This document shows positions 48,778 to 57,895 of a DNA stretch of 64,000 nucleotides, in pieces. The DNA is from Fictibacillus barbaricus (lineage in GTDB: Bacteria > Bacillota > Bacilli > Bacillales > Fictibacillaceae). The stretch lies in the NCBI RefSeq assembly GCF_014635025.1, contig NZ_BMCE01000002.1:1550001-1614000 (forward strand), written 5' to 3'. The notes beneath the pieces are model-generated. The model had not been told where the DNA came from. It worked only from the letters and a program-made list of their open reading frames with translations, and ran no database searches. The position numbers and the translations under genes are program-made. The first letter of the stretch is position 1; each line of letters opens with the position of its first letter.

Positions 48778-50085
48778 TCACGAAAGTACAGGTTCAGCTT
48801 TTGTTTCTTTCTTTGGCTGTGATTGTACTTTTTTATCGAATGAACGGAACATCAAATAATAGATTCCAGCACTCATTACAGCTAGAACAAAGAGTAGATA
48901 AAACGTGTTTTCAAACCCGATCCACATCGTTAAGGGGATAGAGATCGGTGCAATCGTACGGCCGATCGTAAAACGCAATCCGGCTGCCGCAAAATACTGC
49001 CCTCTCATGTTTTCTGGCGCGAGTTTTGAGATAAAGCTTTCTTGGATACCGACCACCATCAGTTCAGCCGTTGTAAAGATCACCATAGCTCCAAAAAGGA
49101 CCCACATCAACGTCGTGCTTCCAAACACGAGCATCGATACTCCGTATAGAAGAGCGGAAAGGATAAATACTCGGCCTTCTTTAAAGCGGTTCATCCATTT
49201 GGCCATCCATACCGTACAAAGAGCTACCATCAAGCCATTTAGCGAGATCAAATAACCGAACACTTTTTCACCGGTTAACGAGATATCCCAGTTGGCGATT
49301 GCAAGGAGTGACTGCTCCGGTACTTTTTCCGTCGTATAAACAGCTAACAGCAGGTCCATTTGCATAAAAGTTTGAGCTACAAGAATTCCGGCTAAGATAA
49401 ACAGCAAGAATAACTTATCGCTCGCGATTACTCTGTAGTCCTTCAGCTGTTCCCAAACCGCTTCATGCCATTTTTTATCTGATCCTACCTGTTCAAGCAC
49501 TTCTTTTTTTATAGGCACCGTCTCACGAATGTATTTCGCAAGCACGATAGCTAATAGGATACTCACTGCTAAACACGCGAGCAGCAGTTCGAACCGGTAT
49601 GAGAAAAAGAAGATACTTCCTAATACAGGACCGAACACGACAGATATATTAATGGATGTATAAAACACCGCAAATACTTCACTTCTATGCTTCTCTTCTA
49701 CGACATCAGCAATCATCGCATGACTTGCCGGCCAATATAGAGAACCAAACAATCCTAGTGCTGAAAAAGCGATAAACGTTAGTATAGGTGAGTCCAGCCA
49801 AGGAGAGTTTGCGAGACAGAAGAATACAAATGTAGCCGCCTGTCCCCAGGCAGCGATCACCATCATCTTCTTCCTTCCGTATTTATCCGCACAATACCCG
49901 CCGACAAGGTTCGTGATAACACCCACTACCTGTGACAGGACAAGCAGCATTCCGGCAGTCGTTTTACCCAGTTCATCTGAAAAATAGATGGCCATGAACG
50001 GGAAGAACATCCAGAATAACAGGTTTACAAAAAATTCTCCGACTAAACGTACTTTAATATTCGCATCCCAGTCTTTCCACTTCAT
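48778..50085 (-). CDS. MFS efflux transporter under apparent leader attenuation
   Basis: 435 residues, about twelve helices. The MFS motif A appears as GGYCADKYGRKKMM in the loop after helix 2. The N-terminus MKWKDWDANIKVRLVGEFF resembles the YttB-like drug-exporter group. The ATG used (50085) has a moderate AGGAAG site and fits the family start; the frame is open 12 codons more. A 300-base leader contains a 14-codon ORF and an intrinsic terminator (separate entries), suggesting induction by a ribosome-targeting drug. Substrate unknown. Confidence 0.88.
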   Translation of the reverse strand: MKWKDWDANIKVRLVGEFFVNLLFWMFFPFMAIYFSDELGKTTAGMLLVLSQVVGVITNLVGGYCADKYGRKKMMVIAAWGQAATFVFFCLANSPWLDSPILTFIAFSALGLFGSLYWPASHAMIADVVEEKHRSEVFAVFYTSINISVVFGPVLGSIFFFSYRFELLLACLAVSILLAIVLAKYIRETVPIKKEVLEQVGSDKKWHEAVWEQLKDYRVIASDKLFLLFILAGILVAQTFMQMDLLLAVYTTEKVPEQSLLAIANWDISLTGEKVFGYLISLNGLMVALCTVWMAKWMNRFKEGRVFILSALLYGVSMLVFGSTTLMWVLFGAMVIFTTAELMVVGIQESFISKLAPENMRGQYFAAAGLRFTIGRTIAPISIPLTMWIGFENTFYLLFVLAVMSAGIYYLMFRSFDKKVQSQPKKETKAEPVLS

Positions 50086-50198
50086 GTTGTTCACTTCTTC
50101 CTGTAAGTTAATATCTAACACAGTTGCTTCTTATACCTGCCTTTTGAGCTCTTCAATAGTGTAAGTTCAGTGAACAATGAGATTTTTCTAAGTAAAAT

Positions 50199-50247
50199 AG
50201 AAAAAGCCCATGGTTAGGCACCTTTACATGTGCATACCACAGGCTTT
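50199..50247 (-). terminator. Intrinsic terminator/attenuator in the MFS leader
   Basis: AAAGCC-TG-TGGT-AT-GCAC pairs with GTGC-CTA-ACCA-TG-GGCTTT around an 8-base loop, followed by T run (TTTTTCTATTTT) on the minus strand. It lies 93 bases after the leader ORF and 114 before the MFS start, with no other gene to end. Confidence 0.8.
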
Positions 50248-50339
50248 CATAAAAAGGCTGAGAATAACACATGGAAGATCGCTCAAAAGTAGGTAGAATG
50301 CATAGCAAAATAAACCTTTCCTAACTAAAGGATTGGATG

Positions 50340-50384
50340 TTATTTAGCTTGCTTTCCTGCCTTACTTTGAACAATGCTTTCCAT
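50340..50384 (-). CDS. 14-codon leader peptide ahead of the MFS gene
   Basis: ATG nine bases after a perfect AGGAGG, encoding MESIVQSKAGKQAK and stop. A second ATG in another frame is only two bases from the Shine-Dalgarno. The better ribosome-binding site than that of the transporter itself, and the terminator downstream, fit a regulatory leader peptide. Confidence 0.6.
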   Translation of the reverse strand: MESIVQSKAGKQAK

Positions 50385-50427
50385 GAGTCATTGCCTCCTG
50401 AATTCGTTTTCTTTATTTCCAATTCCA

Positions 50428-50456
50428 AATTTAACATAATTTCAAATATTTCACAA
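50428..50456 (-). promoter_or_regulatory. Candidate promoter of the MFS leader transcript
   Basis: Minus strand TTGTGA (50451-50456), 17 bases, TAAATT (50428-50433); start expected near 50421, about 37 bases before the leader ATG. Confidence 0.4.
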
Positions 50457-50500
50457 TGGGTTTATGTCATTAATTTTGCCTGCTTTGTTGCTCTTGAAAG

Positions 50501-50640
50501 TGGTTGAATTCCGTTTCAGGATGCTCGCTTTCCGGGGGGCGTGCGGTGAGCCACCCCGTGCTTTGCACCTTTGGTGTCTCACCTGTCCCGCTGCTACCCC
50601 AGGAGTCTCGCACCTTCCACTCCAATCAACTTGTCAATGA
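50501..50640. repeat. Dispersed dyad-symmetric repeat element, copy 2
   Basis: Same order of blocks as the copies at 2532 and 62222 (GGATGCTCGCTTTCCG, GGTGAGCC, GTCTCACCTGTCCC, CAGGAGTCTCGCACCTTCC). The central hairpin is GTGC-TTT-GCAC, unlike GGCGC/GCGCC in the others but still paired, and GGTGAG-C-CACC / GGTG-T-CTCACC extends the stem. Confidence 0.75.
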
Positions 50641-50688
50641 AGGCAAAACAAAAATAACCCAACAGCAATAATCTTTTAGAAGTGAGCA

Positions 50689-51648
50689 TTAATTTTTGGC
50701 GTATTCTCCTTGGAACAGAGGTTTGTACAAAGAACGGTTCTCTAGAGCGAACTGTTTATCCGTAAATTCTCCAGGCTGCACTTTCTCAAGGGCCCGATCC
50801 ATCATATTCATTCTGGCATCGAAATTATCGATCATATGAAGGATTTCCGCTTCCCGGATCAACGGCTGTTTCGGACTTCCCCATTCAGGCTTGCTGTGAT
50901 GGCTGAGAACGAGATGCTGAAGCACTGTAACTTCTTCCCCTTCAATCTCTAACTCTTCTGCAGCCTTACCGATTTCGTTCACCATGATCGTGATATGGCC
51001 AAGGAGTTTTCCTTCTAACGTATAAGTCGCTGCTACAGGTCCTGATAATTCAATAACCTTACCTAGATCGTGAAGGATGATCCCTGAATAAAGAAGATCG
51101 GTATCCAGTGAAGGATACAACCTGCTGAACGCCTTTGCCATATCCAGCATGGAAACAACATGGAATGCAAGGCCTGACACAAACTCATGGTGATTCTTGA
51201 CTGCTGCTGGGTATTCTAAAAATTCCGCTTGATACTTTTTTAGCAGGTGTCTTGTGATTCTTTGGATATTTGGATTCTTCATCTCAAATATGTATTTTGT
51301 GATGGTTTCAACCATTACATCTTGTGATAATGGTGCCGTTTCTAGGAAATCACTGATCTTAACGCCGTCAAGCTCCGTTGCAGGGCGAATCGCTTTAAGC
51401 TTCAGCTGCATTTTTCCTCTGTAATTGCCCATCTCACCAGAAAGTTTTACGATAGCTTGAGCCGCATACAGCTCCTCATCTTCAGGAGAACTATCCCACA
51501 ATTTGGCTTCCACATCCCCTGTTTGATCTTGAAGGATCAACGTCAAGAATGGTTTTCCGTTACTCGCTGTCCCTTTTACAGATGACTTGATAAGGAAAAA
51601 ACCGTCTACGATCTCTCCTACCTTATAAAATGCAAGTCCTTTTTTCAT
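50689..51648 (-). CDS. yhaM: 3'-5' exoribonuclease YhaM
   Basis: 319 residues. An N-terminal OB-fold (about 10-95, [16 protein letters not shown]) is followed by an HD domain with [12 protein letters not shown] and HDLGK (His193-Asp194). YhaM (CBF1 family) trims RNA and single-stranded DNA from the 3' end. GGCGGGGTG precedes the ATG. It is upstream of yhaN-yhaO in B. subtilis; here an MFS gene and a two-component system come between. Confidence 0.93.
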   Translation of the reverse strand: MKKGLAFYKVGEIVDGFFLIKSSVKGTASNGKPFLTLILQDQTGDVEAKLWDSSPEDEELYAAQAIVKLSGEMGNYRGKMQLKLKAIRPATELDGVKISDFLETAPLSQDVMVETITKYIFEMKNPNIQRITRHLLKKYQAEFLEYPAAVKNHHEFVSGLAFHVVSMLDMAKAFSRLYPSLDTDLLYSGIILHDLGKVIELSGPVAATYTLEGKLLGHITIMVNEIGKAAEELEIEGEEVTVLQHLVLSHHSKPEWGSPKQPLIREAEILHMIDNFDARMNMMDRALEKVQPGEFTDKQFALENRSLYKPLFQGEYAKN

Positions 51649-51764
51649 CTTTCACCCCGCCTTTCTTTGTTTTAGTATAGCATATCCGTCTATTTAACTA
51701 CTTGTTGCAACACTAGTTTCGTGAATATTTAACAGGCTGTTTGAGACCCTATTCTTGCTTAACC

Positions 51765-52964
51765 TTATAGTCTTAAAACTGTTGTTTTGCTTTTTGAAAG
51801 CCAAACTCTCATTCCAATCAACGTGACCAGCATCAAGAAAGCTCCAAACCAATAAGGAAGTTCCAGGTTCCACTCAAAAAGTAAACCGGCCAGTACTGGA
51901 CCTATCGCGTTTCCTAAACTTAAAAATGAATTGTTCAACCCCATGACCATCCCTTGATTCTGGCCTGCCATCTTGGAAAGCAATGCGTTAACGGATGGCC
52001 GCACGAGTGAATTGCCTAAGAAGAACAAGCTGATCGTCAAGAGAACCGTTGCATAATTAAAGGCAAACGTCATAGACAAAAATCCGATCGCACTTAAAAG
52101 CAATGATCCTTTTACTACTTTTTTCTCACCAAACCTGTTTGTCAGTCTTCCAATCAATGTTCCTTGCACTACAACTCCAACAATTCCGGTAACTGCTACG
52201 AGAATACCAACTTCTGAGGGATCATATCCAAACTTCTTTAACATATAAAAGCCGAAGATTGCCTGAAAGTTGGCAAGAGCAAAGCTAATCGTAAAAATAA
52301 GAATCAATAGGAAGCCGATCTCACTTTTAAGCGCACTTGCCATATTCAAAAGCAGACTTGTCTTCTCTTGCTGTTTAGCAGTTTCCTTATCTTCTGCAGA
52401 AAGGGATTCTGGCAAGAAGAAAATAGACACAATCCCGCCCAGTGCTGCAGCAATACCAGCTAAGATGAACGGCAGATTCAACTCTATCTCAGCAAGCCAT
52501 CCACCAATTCCAGGACCAATGACGATACCAAGTGCCATGGCAGCACCTAGCATTCCCATTCCTTTTCCCCGATCTTTTTCAGGGGTAACATCTGCTACAA
52601 ACGCCATCGCTGTCGGCATTAAAGCAGATCCAAAAATCCCTGCAACCGCACGGGATAAAAACAGCATCCATAAACCGGATGCATAAGCGAAGATAAACTC
52701 ACCTGCAGCAAATCCAAACATACCCAGTGCCACAAGCGGTTTACGGCCGATTTTGTCAGAAAGACGTCCCCAGATTGGCGCGAACAGAAATTGCATAAAG
52801 GCAAAGATGGCAATTAAGAAACCTAATTCCCTCCCTGACGCATTAAATGCTTCAATATAATAAGGCACGATGGGAATCACTAATCCGATCCCCACCATAA
52901 TAATAAAAAGGTTGACCATCAAAACGATTAACGGTGTTAAATATGATACTTTTTGTTTCGACAT
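51765..52964 (-). CDS. MFS drug exporter (DHA1 family, NorA/TetA-like)
   Basis: 399 residues, twelve helices. Motif A GRLSDKIGRKPLV (61-73), motif C-like ALGIVIGPGIGGWLAEI and a second A-like GRLTNRFGEKKVV mark a DHA1 antiporter. AAAGGAT precedes the ATG. It starts 5 bases after the stop of the sensor kinase gene, so it is probably co-transcribed with the CssRS-like system and may be part of its output, or simply appended to it. Substrate unknown. Confidence 0.88.
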   Translation of the reverse strand: MSKQKVSYLTPLIVLMVNLFIIMVGIGLVIPIVPYYIEAFNASGRELGFLIAIFAFMQFLFAPIWGRLSDKIGRKPLVALGMFGFAAGEFIFAYASGLWMLFLSRAVAGIFGSALMPTAMAFVADVTPEKDRGKGMGMLGAAMALGIVIGPGIGGWLAEIELNLPFILAGIAAALGGIVSIFFLPESLSAEDKETAKQQEKTSLLLNMASALKSEIGFLLILIFTISFALANFQAIFGFYMLKKFGYDPSEVGILVAVTGIVGVVVQGTLIGRLTNRFGEKKVVKGSLLLSAIGFLSMTFAFNYATVLLTISLFFLGNSLVRPSVNALLSKMAGQNQGMVMGLNNSFLSLGNAIGPVLAGLLFEWNLELPYWFGAFLMLVTLIGMRVWLSKSKTTVLRL

Positions 52965-52969
52965 GCTGT

Positions 52970-54334
52970 TTATCCTTTCTCTTGGAGGCCGTTCATCTGC
53001 ATTCTAATTTGGAAGACTACACCGTCTCTCGTATTTTGTGCGACCACGTTACCTCCATGAAGCTCTGCAATCCGCTTTACAATCGCAAGCCCCAGCCCAA
53101 ACTGCCCCTTGTTTCCTTTTCTAAATGGCTGAAAGATCTCTTCTCCCTCAACATCTGTAATATGATCACCATCGTTAAATACCTCAATAATCAATTCTGA
53201 TCCCTTATAAAAAGCAGAAAGCCTGATGGTGTTAAGTGCATAGCGCAAAGCGTTCTGAACTAAGTTATCAAGCAGTATACCCCACTGCTCTTTATCACCA
53301 TGCATTTTATAGTGATTGCCTGTGATCTCAAAATGAATATCCTCTCGCTGATATCTGAATCTCTCCACAATATCTTCGGCAAGATCTCCAAAGTTAAAGG
53401 TTTCTTTTGAGATAACATCAAGCTTCATGGCGTCTAGTTTTGTATAATACAGCATGTTTTGAACACGCTTTTCCATTCTTTGTGTTTCTTTTAAAATGAC
53501 ATCCATCATATCTTCAGTTGTTTTTTTGGGCATGATCCCATCTTTAACAGACTGCGCATAACTTTTGATCGTCATAATTGGTGTTTTGAGTTCATGTGAG
53601 GCATGCTGAATAAACGTTTTCTGCGCATGATCGTGCCTTAATAGGTTCTGCCTCATTTCCTCAAACTGTCTGGACAAGATGTAGAATTCATCATCACCCT
53701 TCCAATGGAAAGGTTCCTGCCAGTTCCGTTTAGCGATCTGTTCAAACCTTTTTCCTAATATGATTAGCGGCGAGCGTAGATATCTCGCTAACCAGATTGC
53801 TGGAATGATGGAAAATATTCCTGTGAACAATAGAATCAACACAAGTCTTAACCAAAGTCTGTTTACCATCTGATCACGGTACGTATCCCACATGTACGAG
53901 ATCAGGAACACCTTTTGGCCATCTTCATTTATCTTTGTTGAGATTGCATAAAATAGGGTCGCATCTTCATACGTCAACTCGTACCTGCCTTGATCCTTTT
54001 TCTGTTCATAAGCTTTTTCTGCCATTTCAAAGAGAACTTCCTGTGGCACAGGATCACCTTGTGAGTTGGCATATTTATCCACGATATAGAAATGCCCTAC
54101 ATCACGGGCCGCATTTCTTCTTTCAATGAAATCTGTCGGTGATTCCCCTTCTTGCTGAAATTGATTTTGAGGATCCCACACATTCTGCTGCTCATTCTCA
54201 ATAATTCTATATGTCTCTTCAGTCAGCGTATCTTTAATCGAAAGAGGGTAAATGATCGCTGTTAAAAGACCAATCGTAAAAAGCAATAACCCGAAGGACA
54301 GCCAGATACGCTGTGTAAGGTTTAACCGGATCAT
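52970..54334 (-). CDS. Sensor histidine kinase, CssS-like
   Basis: 454 residues. TM1 about 10-32, an extracytoplasmic sensor of about 125 residues, TM2 about 160-185, HAMP, then His247 in HASHELKTPIMTIKSYAQSV and ATP-binding boxes N (NLVQNALRYA), G1 (VFNDGDHI) and G2 (GQFGLGLAIVKRI). The NETYxxIENEQ-like start of the sensor and overall layout resemble CssS, which senses secretion stress. It overlaps the response-regulator gene by ATGA. Its closeness to prsA supports an extracellular-folding signal (inference). Confidence 0.85.
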   Translation of the reverse strand: MIRLNLTQRIWLSFGLLLFTIGLLTAIIYPLSIKDTLTEETYRIIENEQQNVWDPQNQFQQEGESPTDFIERRNAARDVGHFYIVDKYANSQGDPVPQEVLFEMAEKAYEQKKDQGRYELTYEDATLFYAISTKINEDGQKVFLISYMWDTYRDQMVNRLWLRLVLILLFTGIFSIIPAIWLARYLRSPLIILGKRFEQIAKRNWQEPFHWKGDDEFYILSRQFEEMRQNLLRHDHAQKTFIQHASHELKTPIMTIKSYAQSVKDGIMPKKTTEDMMDVILKETQRMEKRVQNMLYYTKLDAMKLDVISKETFNFGDLAEDIVERFRYQREDIHFEITGNHYKMHGDKEQWGILLDNLVQNALRYALNTIRLSAFYKGSELIIEVFNDGDHITDVEGEEIFQPFRKGNKGQFGLGLAIVKRIAELHGGNVVAQNTRDGVVFQIRMQMNGLQEKG

Positions 54335-55008
54335 GACGGTATGATCCTATAACCCGCACCATAGACTGTCTCTAAGTTCAACCGAGGCATCTTCTTACGG
54401 ACACGCCTGATCACATCATCGACTGCACGTTCTGACCCAAAATAATCGTCTCCCCATACGTATTCTAATATCTCTTCACGTTTACGGGATTTGCCTTTAT
54501 TTTCGATTAAATAAAGAAGAACATCGATCTCTTTTCCGGTTAAGTTAATCATTTCACCTTCACGCGTGATCTTCCTGGAGATCGGATCGATCGTATAACC
54601 TGTAATCTCAATAATCTGCGGAATACGGTTACCCGTTTCATAGATTCGGGTTAAGAGTTTCTTAACACGAATCACAAGCTCTCTTGGCATAAAAGGCTTG
54701 GCTAGATAATCATCACTTCCGAGCTCCAGGCCGACAATACGGTCTAAGTCCTGGTCTCGTGCAGATATAAAGATAACAGGTATATCTGAATTCTTTTTAA
54801 TTTCCTTAATGATTTCATAGCCATCCATGCCAGGCAGCATAATATCTAAAATCCATAGATGAGGTGTGTTTCCTTCAGACTGCTTTAATGCTTCTTCACC
54901 ATTATGGAAAACCGAAACACTCCACCCCTCTTTTTCCATATAGGCTTTCAGCACTTGGGCAAGATCTTGCTCATCTTCGACTAAGTAAATGGAATACTCA
55001 TTGGACAT
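54331..55008 (-). CDS. OmpR-family response regulator, CssR-like
   Basis: 225 residues. Receiver with phospho-acceptor Asp55 in HLWILDIMLPGMDGY, Thr/Ser and Lys of the switch in FISARD and AKPFMPREL, then a winged-helix output (LTGKEIDVLLYLIENKGKSRKREEILEYVWGDDYFGSERAVDDVIRRVRKKMPRLNLETVYGAGYRI). The receiver and output segments closely follow the CssR pattern. In B. subtilis CssR induces htrA and htrB; no HtrA-type gene is in the window. Confidence 0.87.
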   Translation of the reverse strand: MSNEYSIYLVEDEQDLAQVLKAYMEKEGWSVSVFHNGEEALKQSEGNTPHLWILDIMLPGMDGYEIIKEIKKNSDIPVIFISARDQDLDRIVGLELGSDDYLAKPFMPRELVIRVKKLLTRIYETGNRIPQIIEITGYTIDPISRKITREGEMINLTGKEIDVLLYLIENKGKSRKREEILEYVWGDDYFGSERAVDDVIRRVRKKMPRLNLETVYGAGYRIIPS

Positions 55009-55028
55009 GATCCATTCCCCTCCTTTGT

Positions 55029-57887
55029 TTACATTTCAGCTAAAACAGATCGGCTTGGCCAATGTATAAGAGGAACAGACGGAACGAGAGAAGCTACATG
55101 CTTATGACAAGTAAAGAACAGAATCTGCCTCTCCTGTGCCGCTTCTTGTATAAGCAGCAATGTGCATCTTGTTCTTTTTTCATCAAAATTTACTGCAATA
55201 TCATCCATTAGAATAGGAAAGTCAGCAGGTCCTGCGTGTTTAGCAACAGCCAGACGGATTGAAAGATATACTTGTTCTGCTGTTCCGCGGCTTAACTCAT
55301 GTGGATAAAAGCGGGTTCCGTCCTCTTTTACGGCCATTAGTTCATTTGTATCTGTAAATAGAATAGATTGATATTCACTCTCTGTTATTTTACTAAAATA
55401 AACACTTGAAGTCTCTAAAACCGCTGGCAGCTTCGTTTTTTGATAGTTTTCCTTTACTTTTTGAAGGGCATGCTGTGCCAGGCGGAAGGTTGCCCATTTC
55501 TTAACCAACCCGTTCCATTCTTCCTTTAACCATTCATATCGGTGTAAGTGTTCGGAATAACTTCCATCTTCTAAAAGTTTGTTGAGTTCCCACTCCAGCT
55601 TCCCTTTTCCTTCAACAGCCTCTGCATATTCTCTTTGTGCATCTTCCTCTTTTTTCTCTAATTCTTCTGCTGCCTGAACGGTATCATCATATCCTACGGT
55701 AACTTTCTCAGTCATCTCATCTATTTCATGTGTTGAGAAACCGAGTGTTTTAAGCTGATTATAGAATGTTTCTCGTTCTTCGTGCAGCTTAATAAGATGT
55801 TCAGCGCTCCTGCCTCTTTGGTAATAATCTAATTCTTGGCTTACACCTGCTTCATCCCATAACTTCCGAATCTGTACATTGATGAAATCAAACTTCTTCT
55901 GAAGTGAGCCTTTTCGTTCTAAAAACTCTTTACAGCTTCTTGTAAGGCGCTCCACTTCCGCTCTGTTTTTTAACTGCTCCTCTAAACGTGAATGGCAAGA
56001 AACAACTAACCCTTTTGTATCACGATGACCTTGGTACTCCACAAACGAAGTTAAAAGTGAAGCTTCATTTTCATAAGCCGTCTTTTCATCGTTTACTTTC
56101 TGTATCTTATCGTTCAAAGCTTCTTTTTGCTTTAACAGCTCTTTTAGCTCGAAGAGTCTCTTCATATAACCAGATACAAAAAGTTTCGCTGAATTCCCTC
56201 TATACCCGTTTTGAATTCCCCACTTTTCAGCACTCTCAAAGATCGCTGCCTCTTCTACTTCTATATAATCCAACTGTTTTGCAAGCTGCAGATAGATATT
56301 GTTCTCGTTAGAAAGCTGAGCTGAGATCTGCATCCATTGTTTTCTGTTCATTTCATCTTCTAACAAACGGTGATGGGCAGGGCTTGGTATCTTTTCATCT
56401 GACTTGCCCTTTTTTGTATAAATGGAAGCCAGCACAACCGAGATGGTGATTAAGAAGATACCGCTATACATAACCGATGAATTACTTGAAGACCAACCAG
56501 ACCAAATTAGAACAACTGCAGAAAGAAGCGGGATAACAGCAGAATAGAATGGTAGTTTGTTAATCTGTTTTGTGGTGTTTTGCTGCTGAAATTGCTCAAG
56601 CTCTTCATTTGAAAGCAGCAGACCCTTCTGTTCGGCTTCTTCTTTTTCCAAACGTTCCAGTTTCATTCTCGAATCCTCTAGCTCATCTTCTAAACGTCGT
56701 TTCTTATCCTTGACATGAAATGACTGTTTAATCAGATCCTCCAGTTCATGAAGGGATGACAAAGAGAGCGACAGGTTCTTCAAATCTGATTCAGTCCATG
56801 TTTCTCCGATTGATTCAAAAAGGTTAGCCTCTTCCTTTTCAATGGATTCCACATTTTTCTTTAGATCTAAAAGTTGATTGTACAAATGCTTATAATATGG
56901 GAGTTTATTAAACAACTGTTTAATTTCGTTTTGTTTGTCAATCAGACTTGTATCTGGAATAAGGGATTTCTGCTCTTTTTCAGCAGATCGAAGGCGATCG
57001 TGAATATAGTCAAGTTCTCCTTTTAAAAGCGATCCTTCCTTTACCCATTGTTCATATCTTTGAATACCGTTTTCGGGAAAGTTCTTATTCATAGAACCAA
57101 AAGAACTTAGCTCTATCTCAAGCTGTTTAAATTTCTCAAGCACTGGTTTCAATTCAAACAGCCTTTTATTCGATCGCAGTTCTTTTTGGATACTTGCTAG
57201 ATTTTCCTTTGTTTTTTTCAGGTGTTTCTCAAGATTTTCTTTTTGTGCCTTTACAGCAAGATAACTCTCATTCTTTCCTTTTAACGTTTCCAAAGATTTC
57301 CCGATAGCTTTTAGCTGCTCCAGCTTCTCATTAATGATTGGCTTTTTTCCTGCTTTTTTAAACAAAAGAGATTGTTTCTTTTCAAGATTCTGTTCTATTT
57401 CCAGCAGATCACGGTCACCAGAAATGGCTGTACTTATTAAAAAGTTACCGAGTTCCTCTGATGTTAGTTTATCCAGTTTCTGAAGTCCATCAATTCCAAA
57501 ACAAAAAGCACCTGCAAATAATGAGTGATCCATGCCGTTTAACAATTGAAACAGAAACGATTCTCCTTTTTGCTGACCTGTCTCATCGTAAAGGGTAACA
57601 TCACCAGTTACTTTTGTGCCCGCTATTCTCTCAATAGTCCATCTGCCATATTTCTTATGCTGAATAGTCATCTTGCCGCCCATTCTGTTTCCGTTCTTAG
57701 GTTCATAACGGCGCTCTGACTGATTTTTTGCAGGAAAGCCGTATAGCATGCATTTCATAAAATCCATCAATGTTGTTTTCCCTGCTTCATTTTCACCAAA
57801 TAGCAGTTGTAAGCCTGATTGTTCGAATGATATCTTGCAATCTCTTAGTCCACCAAAATGATAAATATGCAGTGATACGATTTTCAT
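55029..57887 (-). CDS. yhaN: YhaN (SbcE) AAA/SMC-like ATPase
   Basis: 952 residues. Walker A FGENEAGKTTLMDF (31-39 core) at the N-terminus, a long coiled coil of about 170-870 interrupted by a short hydrophobic double helix near 440-480, and the C-terminal Walker B FPILMDDIAVNFD. This is the Rad50/SbcC-like partner of YhaO, involved in DNA repair. The hydrophobic hairpin in mid-coil is the YhaN peculiarity and suggests membrane contact. Follows yhaO after an 8-base gap. Confidence 0.9.
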   Translation of the reverse strand: MKIVSLHIYHFGGLRDCKISFEQSGLQLLFGENEAGKTTLMDFMKCMLYGFPAKNQSERRYEPKNGNRMGGKMTIQHKKYGRWTIERIAGTKVTGDVTLYDETGQQKGESFLFQLLNGMDHSLFAGAFCFGIDGLQKLDKLTSEELGNFLISTAISGDRDLLEIEQNLEKKQSLLFKKAGKKPIINEKLEQLKAIGKSLETLKGKNESYLAVKAQKENLEKHLKKTKENLASIQKELRSNKRLFELKPVLEKFKQLEIELSSFGSMNKNFPENGIQRYEQWVKEGSLLKGELDYIHDRLRSAEKEQKSLIPDTSLIDKQNEIKQLFNKLPYYKHLYNQLLDLKKNVESIEKEEANLFESIGETWTESDLKNLSLSLSSLHELEDLIKQSFHVKDKKRRLEDELEDSRMKLERLEKEEAEQKGLLLSNEELEQFQQQNTTKQINKLPFYSAVIPLLSAVVLIWSGWSSSNSSVMYSGIFLITISVVLASIYTKKGKSDEKIPSPAHHRLLEDEMNRKQWMQISAQLSNENNIYLQLAKQLDYIEVEEAAIFESAEKWGIQNGYRGNSAKLFVSGYMKRLFELKELLKQKEALNDKIQKVNDEKTAYENEASLLTSFVEYQGHRDTKGLVVSCHSRLEEQLKNRAEVERLTRSCKEFLERKGSLQKKFDFINVQIRKLWDEAGVSQELDYYQRGRSAEHLIKLHEERETFYNQLKTLGFSTHEIDEMTEKVTVGYDDTVQAAEELEKKEEDAQREYAEAVEGKGKLEWELNKLLEDGSYSEHLHRYEWLKEEWNGLVKKWATFRLAQHALQKVKENYQKTKLPAVLETSSVYFSKITESEYQSILFTDTNELMAVKEDGTRFYPHELSRGTAEQVYLSIRLAVAKHAGPADFPILMDDIAVNFDEKRTRCTLLLIQEAAQERQILFFTCHKHVASLVPSVPLIHWPSRSVLAEM

Positions 57888-57895
57888 CTTTTCAC

